Notes under the pieces: model-generated
Told to the model about the DNA's origin: nothing
What the model saw: only the letters and a program-made list of their open reading frames with translations
Databases searched by the model: none
Translations under genes and position numbers: made by a program
Assembly (NCBI RefSeq): GCF_009602705.1
Contig: NZ_VSWH01000001.1
Coordinates: 3,348,001 to 3,412,000, forward strand
Origin: Chryseobacterium vaccae
GTDB taxonomy: Bacteria > Bacteroidota > Bacteroidia > Flavobacteriales > Weeksellaceae
Length of the DNA: 64,000 nt
Direction: 5' to 3'
Shown: one piece after another, positions 17,525-25,503 of the stretch
Layout: each line of letters begins with the position of its first letter
How positions within the stretch are numbered: the stretch's first letter is position 1

Positions 17525-18199
17525 TTGAGCGGAATCCTATATTTTGTTCCTACCCCCGTAGGAAATCTTGAAGACATGACCTTCAGGGCTGTAAATGTCC
17601 TTAAGGAAGTTGATTATATTTTGTGTGAAGACACCAGAACATCCGGAATACTTTTGAAGCATTTCGAGATCTCTAAACCTTTGAAATCTTATCATCTGCA
17701 TAATGAGCATCAGGCCACTGAAAAAGTGATTACTGATCTTAAAAACGGGCAGAATATCGCTATTATTACGGATGCGGGAACTCCCGGAATTTCAGATCCC
17801 GGTTATCTTCTTGCAAAAGCGGGAGCAGATAATGATATTGAAATGATCTGCCTTCCCGGAGCTACAGCACTGATCCCGGCATTAGTTGTTTCAGGTCTTC
17901 CAAATAATGAGTTTCTGTTTGCAGGATTTCTTCCGCAAAAAAAAGGAAGACAGACCAAGCTGAAACAGCTGGCCGAAGAGAAAAAAACCATTGTCCTGTA
18001 CGAAAGCCCGCATAAGATCAATACCACATTGGAGCAGATCAAAGAATTCTTCGGTGAAGAAACCAAAGCAAGCCTGAGCCGGGAAATCTCTAAAAAATTC
18101 GAAGAGACTAAACGCGGAACGATCAATGAATTAATTGAATTTTCCAAAAGTAAAACTTTAAAAGGGGAGATCGTTCTTATTGTCAATAATTCCATTTAA
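17525..18199 (+). CDS. rsmI: 16S rRNA 2'-O-ribose methyltransferase RsmI (C1402)
   Basis: A 224-residue SAM-dependent methyltransferase of the tetrapyrrole methylase fold that methylates the ribose of C1402 in 16S rRNA. Diagnostic motifs are Y-F-V-P-T-P-V-G-N-L-E-D near the N-terminus, C-E-D-T-R-T-S, and I-T-D-A-G-T-P-G-I-S-D-P-G. The start is TTG: the conserved N-terminus begins directly after it and the next Met is inside the conserved core. It follows the acidic repeat gene by 9 bp and precedes the WG-repeat gene by 5 bp, so the three probably form an operon. Confidence 0.95.
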   Translation: MSGILYFVPTPVGNLEDMTFRAVNVLKEVDYILCEDTRTSGILLKHFEISKPLKSYHLHNEHQATEKVITDLKNGQNIAIITDAGTPGISDPGYLLAKAGADNDIEMICLPGATALIPALVVSGLPNNEFLFAGFLPQKKGRQTKLKQLAEEKKTIVLYESPHKINTTLEQIKEFFGEETKASLSREISKKFEETKRGTINELIEFSKSKTLKGEIVLIVNNSI

Positions 18200-18204
18200 T
18201 TTCA

Positions 18205-19719
18205 TTGAAAAAATTAGTTTTTGTATGCTGTACATCGTTATGTATGGCACAGACCACTCAGTACACTAAAATCCTTTTATCAAAAAAGACAGGAAAAGAA
18301 GTGACTTCCTATTCCGGAGGCTATGGGACGGCTTATGATTTTAAAACCAGGTCTCAAAGTATCGTCGATTCCTTAGGTAATATTACGTTTGAAACTTCTC
18401 CTAAAGAAAGGGTTTCACATATTGTAAAAAACAGGTTTATCCTCACTTCCGAAGAATCCGCCCGTGTAGTTGAATCAGCGGTTATCGATGAAAAAGGAAA
18501 CAGGATGATCCCATCTGATAACCAGAGTTTCAATATGCCATGGCTCAGCAATGAATGGATCATATCCTCAAAGCAAGGTAAAGATGCCGTTTACGATTAT
18601 AACGGAAAACAGATCATTCCTTATTCGGACAGGATAAGGCTTGCAGGAAAGAAACGGTTTTTCGTTTTGAAGGAGAATCAATGGTTTCTATATGATTTCC
18701 GGGGAAAGCAAATGAGCAGCAGAGGCTTTAAAAAAGACTATGATTTTGAAGGTGAAAGAGCACTGATCATCAATGAAAACGGACAGAGTGAAATCATTGG
18801 AACAGAAGGACAGACCCTTCATCAGTTTTCTAAGCAAATAGTTAATATCCATTCCTATCCTTATCTTATTACAAAAAAACAGTCAACCGGAAAATATGGT
18901 ATCATAGACACCGAAGAAAATATCCTTGCAAAAGAAATCTTTGATGGTGCTGTACCAGAATATTTCAGTGGCCAAAACTATATTTATCTGAAGAAAAAAG
19001 GGAAAACAACTGTTTTTAACAAGAAGGAAAAGAAGTTATATCCTAACAATTTTAAAGATCTGGTTCCTTTATCCAAAGATCTTTTCAGCTTTTACAGCAA
19101 TTCTGCAAAAAAAACAGGAGTTGTCAATCTGTCGGGAGAAACAGTAGTCGCGCCGGAATACGATTTTGTAAAAAGTTTTAAGATTTCAGGAAAAGATTTT
19201 ATTTATCTTAAAAAAGAAAAAGAAGAAAAGCTTCTGAATAAGGATCTGCAGAACATTCTGGATGCAAATACCCAGGTCATTGCTTTTTATCCAGATTTTC
19301 TGATCATTAAAAAAGATAGTGTTTATTACACATTTTCAGTTTCAAACAGGTCTTTAACTGTGCTGAAAGATATTGTTTTCATTAAAGAACAGGAACCCGA
19401 TTTTTATAATATCCTGAACCTGTATTCAAAACCGGCAGTTTGTAAAAATAGCAGTAATTTATATGGCATCCTCAACGAAAACGGCAAAGAAATTGTTCCT
19501 TTCACCTATGATGATATTGTGGTATTTGAAAATTCTGAAAATGAAATTATCGTAAAAAAAGACGGCAAATATGGAGTAATTAACTTTCAGAATGAACCTC
19601 TGAAAGAAATTGTATACGATAAATACGTTTGGCAGAAAGAAGTTCTGAAGCTTGATAAAGACAGGAAAACAGACGTTATTTATTTCACCAGATTTAAGAA
19701 CATCGGCAGCAGTCTTTAG
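18205..19719 (+). CDS. Secreted WG-repeat protein
   Basis: A 504-residue exported protein with a short signal peptide ending near Met-Ala-Gln. The start codon is TTG, and no upstream ATG is in frame before the rsmI stop. The mature part contains WG-type repeats built around G-x-x-x-x-x-G-x-x-x-x-P-x-x-Y-D, for example K-Y-G-I-I-D, K-T-G-V-V-N-L-S-G, L-Y-G-I-L-N-E-N-G-K and K-Y-G-V-I-N. WG repeats are beta-rich and usually serve binding or adhesion; no catalytic function is evident. It is translationally close to rsmI and probably in its operon. Confidence 0.82.
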   Translation: MKKLVFVCCTSLCMAQTTQYTKILLSKKTGKEVTSYSGGYGTAYDFKTRSQSIVDSLGNITFETSPKERVSHIVKNRFILTSEESARVVESAVIDEKGNRMIPSDNQSFNMPWLSNEWIISSKQGKDAVYDYNGKQIIPYSDRIRLAGKKRFFVLKENQWFLYDFRGKQMSSRGFKKDYDFEGERALIINENGQSEIIGTEGQTLHQFSKQIVNIHSYPYLITKKQSTGKYGIIDTEENILAKEIFDGAVPEYFSGQNYIYLKKKGKTTVFNKKEKKLYPNNFKDLVPLSKDLFSFYSNSAKKTGVVNLSGETVVAPEYDFVKSFKISGKDFIYLKKEKEEKLLNKDLQNILDANTQVIAFYPDFLIIKKDSVYYTFSVSNRSLTVLKDIVFIKEQEPDFYNILNLYSKPAVCKNSSNLYGILNENGKEIVPFTYDDIVVFENSENEIIVKKDGKYGVINFQNEPLKEIVYDKYVWQKEVLKLDKDRKTDVIYFTRFKNIGSSL

Positions 19720-19791
19720 TAATATGATAAAAAACAGCGAAAAAAAATAAGTAATTTGATGATTTGGAATGCATTGAATAACAATTTATAA

Positions 19792-19799
19792 TATCTTTG
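19792..19799 (+). promoter_or_regulatory. Promoter -7 element of fabG
   Basis: TATCTTTG matches TAnnTTTG exactly, about 90 bp upstream of the fabG start, implying a leader of roughly 80 nt. A possible upstream TTG lies at 19774-19776. Confidence 0.6.
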
Positions 19800-19887
19800 C
19801 GCACTGTTTAATCCATATAAAATTAAATATACTATATTGCCGTTTTCCAGAAACGGAATAATTGTAAGAATATAATTGTCAAGAGAT

Positions 19888-20631
19888 ATGAAACTATTAG
19901 AAGGAAAAGTAGCGCTAATTACAGGAGCTACAAGAGGAATCGGAAAAGCAATCGCTGAAATGTACGCTAACCAGGGTGCAAAAGTAGCTTTTACTTATGC
20001 CGGCTCTGTAGACAAAGCTAAAGAATTAGAAGCAGCTTTAAGTTCTGTAACCCAGATTAAAGGATACCAGTCCGATGCATCAGATTATGATGCTGCTCAA
20101 AAACTGATTGATGATGTAATGGAGGAGTTCGGAAAAATTGATATTTTAATCAACAATGCAGGGATTACAAAAGATAATCTTCTGCTGAGAATGTCTAAAG
20201 AAGACTGGGACGTAATCATGAGAGTAAATCTGGATTCTGTGTTCAACCTTACTAAAGCGGTGATTAAACCGATGATGAAGGCTAAATCAGGATCTATCAT
20301 CAATATGACTTCGGTTGTTGGAATAAGCGGAAACGCAGGACAATCGAACTACGCAGCTTCTAAAGCTGGGGTTATTGGATTTACAAAGTCTATTGCAGTA
20401 GAATTAGGCTCAAGAAACATCAGATGCAACGCTGTCGCTCCAGGATTCATTGAAACTGAAATGACTGCCGTTCTGGATGAAAAAGTAATCCAGGGATGGA
20501 AAGATCAGATCCCGGCAAAAAGACTTGGACAAACCGAGGATGTTGCCAATGCATGTGTTTTCTTAGGAAGTGATATGGCTTCTTACATTACAGGACAGAC
20601 ATTGCAGGTAGACGGAGGAATGTTAACTTAA
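19888..20631 (+). CDS. fabG: 3-oxoacyl-[acyl-carrier-protein] reductase
   Basis: A 247-residue short-chain dehydrogenase reducing 3-ketoacyl-ACP with NADPH in type II fatty acid synthesis. The cofactor motif is G-A-T-R-G-I-G (13-19), N-N-A-G is at 89-92, and the catalytic residues are Ser142, Tyr155 and Lys159 in the usual S-x12-Y-x3-K spacing. The C-terminal G-Q-T-L-x-V-D-G-G is typical of FabG. An in-frame TTG four codons upstream exists, but the ATG beginning M-K-L-L-E-G-K is preferred. It is monocistronic and convergent with guaC across a shared terminator. FabG is favoured over other SDRs by overall similarity. Confidence 0.93.
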   Translation: MKLLEGKVALITGATRGIGKAIAEMYANQGAKVAFTYAGSVDKAKELEAALSSVTQIKGYQSDASDYDAAQKLIDDVMEEFGKIDILINNAGITKDNLLLRMSKEDWDVIMRVNLDSVFNLTKAVIKPMMKAKSGSIINMTSVVGISGNAGQSNYAASKAGVIGFTKSIAVELGSRNIRCNAVAPGFIETEMTAVLDEKVIQGWKDQIPAKRLGQTEDVANACVFLGSDMASYITGQTLQVDGGMLT

Positions 20632-20651
20632 TAGATAACAAAAAACGATAA

Positions 20652-20680
20652 AAAAGCCAGATCTTTACGATCTGGCTTTT
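20652..20680. terminator. Bidirectional terminator between fabG and guaC
   Basis: A perfect 12-bp stem (AAAAGCCAGATC / GATCTGGCTTTT) with a 5-nt loop lies between the two convergent stop codons, with an A run before it and T's after it. Confidence 0.92.
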
Positions 20681-20686
20681 GTTTAT

Positions 20687-21727
20687 TTAATCTTTAAAGA
20701 CTTGGTTTTCCTGCTCCTGTACCCTGATAAAAGTAGTTCTTTTAGAAAGCTCTTTAAGTTTTGATGCTCCTACATACGTACACGTAGAACGCACACCACC
20801 GAGAATATCCTTTACGGTTTCTGAAACCGGTCCTTTGTAAGCAGCTTTTACTGTTTTTCCTTCTGATGCACGGTATTCAGCAACACCACCAGAATGTTTA
20901 TCCATTGCTGTTTTGGAACTCATTCCGTAAAACAGGCGGTATTTTTTTCCGTTTTCTTCAATGATCTCCCCGCCGCTTTCATCATGTCCGGCAAACATTC
21001 CGCCAAGCATCACAAAATCAGCACCGCCTCCGAAAGCTTTGGCTACATCTCCCGGAACCTTGCAGCCTCCGTCGGCAATAATATGACCTCCCAGTCCGTG
21101 GGCAGCATCAGAGCACTCAATGATTGCAGAAAGTTGTGGATAGCCTACCCCTGTTTTTACACGGGTGGTGCAAACCGAACCGGGGCCAATTCCTACTTTG
21201 ATGATATCCGCTCCGGCCAGAAGAAGCTCTTCCACCATTTCTCCGGTTACTACATTACCTGCCATAATAATCTTATCCGGAAAATTAGCTCTTGCGCGCT
21301 TCACAAACTCCACAAAATGCTCAGAATAGCCATTCGCTACATCAATGCAGAGAAACTCAATTTTCGGGTGCTTTTCGATGATCGTTCTGAGTTTCTCTTC
21401 ATCAGCCTTTCCGGTTCCTGTACTTAAAGCGATATACTGATGAATGCTATCAGGCTGGCTGTTAAGAAATGCACTCCATTCTTCAGGCGTATAATGTTTG
21501 TGCACTGCTGTGATGATTTTATCTTTAGCAAGTTCCAACGCCATTTCAAAAGTACCAACTGTATCCATATTGGCGGCAATCAGCGGAACACCGCTCCATT
21601 TTTTTTGAGTGTGTCTGAAGGTGAATTCCCTTTCCAGATCAACTTCCGAACGGGATTTTAAAGTTGAACGTTTGGGACGGAACATGACATCCTTGAACCC
21701 CAGTTTTATTTCATATTCTATACGCAT
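20687..21727 (-). CDS. guaC: GMP reductase
   Basis: A 346-residue NADPH-dependent enzyme that deaminates GMP to IMP in purine interconversion. The N-terminus [18 protein letters not shown] and the [10 protein letters not shown] motif match E. coli-type GuaC closely. The catalytic cysteine is Cys186 in G-P-G-S-V-C-T-T-R. There is no CBS module, which separates it from IMP dehydrogenase. It diverges from the Lgt-like gene with a 28-bp spacer. Confidence 0.95.
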   Translation of the reverse strand: MRIEYEIKLGFKDVMFRPKRSTLKSRSEVDLEREFTFRHTQKKWSGVPLIAANMDTVGTFEMALELAKDKIITAVHKHYTPEEWSAFLNSQPDSIHQYIALSTGTGKADEEKLRTIIEKHPKIEFLCIDVANGYSEHFVEFVKRARANFPDKIIMAGNVVTGEMVEELLLAGADIIKVGIGPGSVCTTRVKTGVGYPQLSAIIECSDAAHGLGGHIIADGGCKVPGDVAKAFGGGADFVMLGGMFAGHDESGGEIIEENGKKYRLFYGMSSKTAMDKHSGGVAEYRASEGKTVKAAYKGPVSETVKDILGGVRSTCTYVGASKLKELSKRTTFIRVQEQENQVFKD

Positions 21728-21755
21728 CTGGTAATTATTTATCAGAATAAAGGTA

Positions 21756-22544
21756 GTGAATAATATGAAATGGTTTATTTTTGAACCTATGGATTTTCCT
21801 GTAACTTTTGAAATCTTCGGCCGTACGGTTCTTGCACATCCGCTTTTTGAAGCGGTAGGAATGTTCCTTGGGATGCGGTATTATTTTTATCTTAAAAGAA
21901 AATCCAGTGAGAAGCTTTCTTTCAATACCTCTGCTGCCGTATTGATAGGAGCCACAGCAGGAGCATTAATCGGTTCCAAACTCATCGGAAATCTGGAAAA
22001 TCCGTACATTATTTTTGAAAACTTCAGCTTTACAAAATTCTGGTCTAATAATACGATCGTAGGAGGTCTTGCTTTCGGATTGATAGGGGTAGAGCTGGCT
22101 AAGAAAATAGTACATCATAAAGAAAGTACGGGAGATCTGATTGTTTTTCCGCTGATGCTGGCCATCATTATCGGAAGAATAGGCTGCTTCCTGACCGGAA
22201 TTTATGAAGAAACCTATGGAATTCCTACCAGTTCTGTTTTTGGAATGCATCTGGGCGATCAATATCTCAGGCATCCTGTTGCCCTTTATGAAATTGCTTT
22301 TTTAATGATACTCTGGATTGTCTTAAAATATATTCAGACCCGGAATAAATTCGCTTCAGGATTTGTTTTTCAGTTATTTATGCTCAGCTATTTTACATTC
22401 CGGTTTTTCCTGGATTTTATTAAACCGAGAGCTGAGATCATCGGAAAACTTGGAACGATACAGCTGGTATGTATTTGTGTAATTATTTACTACATTTATA
22501 CCATTAAAAATACCCAATCTCTCTATTTAAAATATTCAAAATGA
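21756..22544 (+). CDS. Lgt-like (prolipoprotein diacylglyceryl transferase family) membrane protein
   Basis: A 262-residue polytopic membrane protein with about seven hydrophobic helices and the Lgt fold signature. It has G-R-I-G-C-F where genuine Lgt has G-R-x-G-N-F, plus R-H-P-V-x-L-Y-E and R-F-F-x-D near the C-terminus. The H-G-G motif of catalytic Lgt is replaced by V-G-G-L-A-F-G. It is therefore a divergent paralogue, probably using phospholipid but not necessarily a lipoprotein enzyme. The start is GTG, with an alternative ATG three codons in (21765). It overlaps the next small membrane gene by 4 bp and is followed by a radical SAM enzyme, suggesting a lipid-modification operon. Confidence 0.82.
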   Translation: MNNMKWFIFEPMDFPVTFEIFGRTVLAHPLFEAVGMFLGMRYYFYLKRKSSEKLSFNTSAAVLIGATAGALIGSKLIGNLENPYIIFENFSFTKFWSNNTIVGGLAFGLIGVELAKKIVHHKESTGDLIVFPLMLAIIIGRIGCFLTGIYEETYGIPTSSVFGMHLGDQYLRHPVALYEIAFLMILWIVLKYIQTRNKFASGFVFQLFMLSYFTFRFFLDFIKPRAEIIGKLGTIQLVCICVIIYYIYTIKNTQSLYLKYSK

Positions 22545-22768
22545 AAAATTTAACAATTCTGGAAGCAGGAGGCCTGTTGGGTCTGGTGATTATGATCATC
22601 GGTTTGATCATTCTGGGAGCACTTTTGATTTCGCTGGTCATAACGGTTATCGTAAAGATGATCTATGAATCTAAGGATGAGAGAAAATTCAGTAAAAAAC
22701 AGTTTATACAGACCATGCTGATCTGTCTTCTGATTTGTGGTCTTATCAGTGGATATATTTGTGGATGA
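22541..22768 (+). CDS. Small two-helix membrane protein
   Basis: A 75-residue protein with two hydrophobic segments (about residues 11-40 and 56-74) separated by a charged loop. It overlaps the Lgt-like gene by the ATGA arrangement and ends 18 bp before the radical SAM gene, so it is almost certainly translated as part of that unit. I recognise no family. It could be an accessory subunit or anchor for the Lgt-like or radical SAM enzyme (inference). Confidence 0.7.
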   Translation: MKNLTILEAGGLLGLVIMIIGLIILGALLISLVITVIVKMIYESKDERKFSKKQFIQTMLICLLICGLISGYICG

Positions 22769-22786
22769 GTATTTTAAAATTAAATT

Positions 22787-24190
22787 ATGCCAGTAAGAAA
22801 TTATACCTATTACGATTATACCATCAGCCTTTGCCCTGATTGCCTTAAAAGGGTAGGAGCCAAGATCATTATAGAGGATGAAGCCGTTTTCATGACGAAA
22901 AGATGCCCGGACCATGGGTTTTTCAAAACAAAAATTGCTTCAGATGTGCAATATTATAAAAACATAAGAAATTACAACAAAGCATCAGAAATGCCCGTGC
23001 ATTTTGGAACGGATGTGGAATATGGATGTCCTTACGACTGCGGGTTGTGTGTAGATCACGAGCAGCACAGCTGTCTTTCTATTGTGGAAGTGACGGATCG
23101 GTGTAATCTAACCTGTCCTACGTGCTATGCTATGTCTTCTCCTCATTACGGAAGCCACAGAAGTCTGGAAGAAATTGAGGCCATGTTTGATACCATCGTG
23201 AAAAATGAAGGCGAGCCGGACGTGGTCCAGATCAGTGGGGGAGAACCCACCATTCATCCAGAGTTTTTTAAGATTATGGATATTGCCAAATCAAAGCCGA
23301 TCAAACATCTGATGTTGAATACCAACGGAATAAGAATTGCCAATGATCCCGGATTTGCTGAAAAACTGGCATCTTATGCTCCTGAATTTGAAGTCTATCT
23401 CCAGTTTGATTCTTTTAAGCCGGAAGTGCTTGAAGATTTCAGAGGTAAAGACCTTAGCTCAGTCAGAATGAAGGCACTGGAAAAGCTGAATGAGCTTAAC
23501 CTTTCCACCACCTTGGTGATTGTGCTCCAGAAAGGTAAAAATATTGATGAAATAGGGAAGATCATTGAATTTGCCCTAAAGCAGAAATGTGTAAGAGGAA
23601 TTACTTTCCAGCCTGTAGAAATTGCAGGAAGAAACAGGGAAGATTCTGCTCATGAGAAGATTACCCTGACGGAAGTAAGACAGGAAATTCTCAACCAGTT
23701 TCCGCTTCTTAACGGGGATGATATTATTCCGGTTCCTTGTAATCCGGATGCTTTGGCAATGGGATATATTCTTAAGCTACAGGGAGAAATCATTCCTTTG
23801 ACAAGATATATCAATCCTGCAGATCTCCTGAACAATGAATCCAGAAATACCATTGTCTACGAACAGGATCAGGGACTTCATATGCAGCTGCTGGATATCT
23901 TCAGTACAGGGATTTCTGTAGATAAAGTAAAACCTAAGGTGAACCAGTTACTGTGCTGTCTTCCTGAGGTATGTGCTCCGGATCTGGATTATGATAATCT
24001 ATTCAGAATCATCATCATGAATTTTATGGATGCCCATGATTTTGATGTAAGAGCGGTAAAAAAATCATGCGTTCATATTGTAGATAAGAACCTGAAGCTG
24101 ATTCCTTTTGAGACGATGAATCTTTTCTACAGAGATGAAAAGAAAGAATATCTGGAAGAACTCAGAAGGGAAGATAAAGTTTTATTTTAA
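22787..24190 (+). CDS. Radical SAM protein of the Tes/MJ0619 type
   Basis: A 467-residue radical SAM enzyme. The SAM cluster motif C-x3-C-x2-C is Cys106, Cys110 and Cys113. A second C-x3-C-x2-C (Cys81, Cys85, Cys88) and an N-terminal C-P-D-C / C-P-D-H-G pair (Cys16, Cys19, Cys40, His43) resemble the auxiliary cluster and rubredoxin-like site of archaeal tetraether lipid synthase (Tes, MJ0619). More Cys occur near residues 386-393 (L-C-C-L-P-E-V-C). Tes joins lipid alkyl chains by C-C bonds. Bacterial homologues are mostly uncharacterised. The linkage to an Lgt-like protein suggests a lipid or lipoprotein acyl-chain substrate (inference). Confidence 0.85.
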   Translation: MPVRNYTYYDYTISLCPDCLKRVGAKIIIEDEAVFMTKRCPDHGFFKTKIASDVQYYKNIRNYNKASEMPVHFGTDVEYGCPYDCGLCVDHEQHSCLSIVEVTDRCNLTCPTCYAMSSPHYGSHRSLEEIEAMFDTIVKNEGEPDVVQISGGEPTIHPEFFKIMDIAKSKPIKHLMLNTNGIRIANDPGFAEKLASYAPEFEVYLQFDSFKPEVLEDFRGKDLSSVRMKALEKLNELNLSTTLVIVLQKGKNIDEIGKIIEFALKQKCVRGITFQPVEIAGRNREDSAHEKITLTEVRQEILNQFPLLNGDDIIPVPCNPDALAMGYILKLQGEIIPLTRYINPADLLNNESRNTIVYEQDQGLHMQLLDIFSTGISVDKVKPKVNQLLCCLPEVCAPDLDYDNLFRIIIMNFMDAHDFDVRAVKKSCVHIVDKNLKLIPFETMNLFYRDEKKEYLEELRREDKVLF

Positions 24191-24195
24191 TAGAA

Positions 24196-24226
24196 AAGGG
24201 GCGGAAATTATTCTTTCACGCCCCTT
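24196..24226. terminator. Hairpin between the radical SAM gene and surE
   Basis: An 8-bp stem (AAGGGGCG / CGCCCCTT) with a 15-nt loop lies between convergent genes. No strong T run follows, so its efficiency is uncertain. A second small inverted repeat (CCGGA / TCCGG) sits at 24241-24261. Confidence 0.5.
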
Positions 24227-24270
24227 AAATGTATTGTTTACCGGATATTGTCATATTCCGGCTATATAAA

Positions 24271-25041
24271 TCAATTGAAATTCATTACCTCTTCCAATGT
24301 TTTCATATACTCATAAGCCGTAAGATCGAACTTCACCGGAACAATGGAGATATATCCGTTGGCTAATGCTGTTTCATCAGCATCTTCAGATTCATCCATA
24401 TTGTTGAAATAACCAGTAAGCCAGTAGTATTTTTTTCCGTGTGGGTTTACCCTTTCGTCAAAGCTTTCTTCCCATTTGGCGTTAGCCTGTTTACAAACTT
24501 TAATTCCTTTGATTTCTTCTGCAGGAAGTTTCGGGATGTTAACGTTCAATACAATACCTTTCGGCATGGGGTTTTCCAGTGTTCTTTTTACAATATTCTG
24601 AATAAACTCCTTAGCTTGAGTAAAATCAGCTTCCCAGCTGAAATCCAGCAAAGAAAATCCAATAGCAGGAATTCCTTCCACTCCGGCTTCTACAGCCGCA
24701 GACATGGTTCCTGAATAAATCACATTGATTGAAGAATTAGCCCCGTGGTTGATTCCTGAAACGACAATATCCGGTCTTCTTTTCAGGATCTTGTCAAGAG
24801 CCATTTTTACACAATCTACAGGCGTTCCGCTGCATGAATAATCAGTCTGCGGCCCGTCAAGGGTTACTTCTTCGTAGCTTAACGTAGAATTGATTGTAAT
24901 AGCGTGGCCTTTTCCACTTTGAGGAGAGTTAGGTGCAACAACAATAACTTCCCCTATTTCGTTCATAAAATTTATAAGATTTCTGATTCCTGGTGCGGTA
25001 ATTCCATCATCATTAGTAACCAGAATAAGTGGTCTTTCCAT
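24271..25041 (-). CDS. surE: 5'/3'-nucleotidase SurE
   Basis: A 256-residue metal-dependent phosphatase acting on nucleoside 5'- and 3'-monophosphates. The N-terminal T-N-D-D-G-I-x-A-P-G motif supplies the metal-binding Asp pair, followed by A-P-N-S-P-Q-S-G-K-G-H-A-I-T, the conserved S-G-T-P-V-D-C and S-G-I-N-H-G-A-N. The length is typical. It is monocistronic. A -7 element TACTTTTG is on the minus strand at 25121-25114. Confidence 0.95.
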   Translation of the reverse strand: MERPLILVTNDDGITAPGIRNLINFMNEIGEVIVVAPNSPQSGKGHAITINSTLSYEEVTLDGPQTDYSCSGTPVDCVKMALDKILKRRPDIVVSGINHGANSSINVIYSGTMSAAVEAGVEGIPAIGFSLLDFSWEADFTQAKEFIQNIVKRTLENPMPKGIVLNVNIPKLPAEEIKGIKVCKQANAKWEESFDERVNPHGKKYYWLTGYFNNMDESEDADETALANGYISIVPVKFDLTAYEYMKTLEEVMNFN

Positions 25042-25113
25042 AAAAAAATTGATTTTAACAAATAGTGCAATTTAACTTTCTTTTATTCTGAGAATAAGAA
25101 AATTAATTTACCT

Positions 25114-25121
25114 CAAAAGTA
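25114..25121 (-). promoter_or_regulatory. Promoter -7 element of surE
   Basis: The minus strand reads TACTTTTG, an exact match to TAnnTTTG, about 75 bp upstream of the surE start. Confidence 0.5.
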
Positions 25122-25503
25122 GATAAAAGTTTTCAAAAATAAACGGTGTTCTTACCAAAATTGAATAGAATTGATGTCCTGAATATAAGATAAAGGACAG
25201 ACATTTTATAAAACAGATTGTTTTTGTAGTAATCTTTTCAGATGATCGATTTTTTAAAATAATATTTTATCGTATTTTGTAAAAATTATAATAAAATATA
25301 AACATTTTTAATTATTTCATATTAATAAATGATGTAAATGATAAAAAAATCATTAAAATATATTTTGAATAGTGAATAATTTATTGATGTAGATGGAAAA
25401 GATGTATTTTTACATAGTCTTTTATTTCATAATCAAAGAATTGGATGAAGTGGCAGAAAATGAAGACTTAACACAAATTTTAGTTAACAGAAAAATATAT
25501 ATT
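25122..25503. other. AT-rich spacer upstream of the polysaccharide lyase
   Basis: Almost 400 bp of very AT-rich DNA between surE and the lyase. A weak open frame runs into the lyase from 25393, but it encodes no signal peptide and the real start is probably at 25504. No clean -7 element, hairpin or RNA gene was found. The lyase promoter presumably lies here. Confidence 0.45.

Noticed and set aside
25393..25503. N-terminal extension of the polysaccharide lyase
   Set aside because: The extension lacks a signal peptide, whereas the internal Met begins a typical one.
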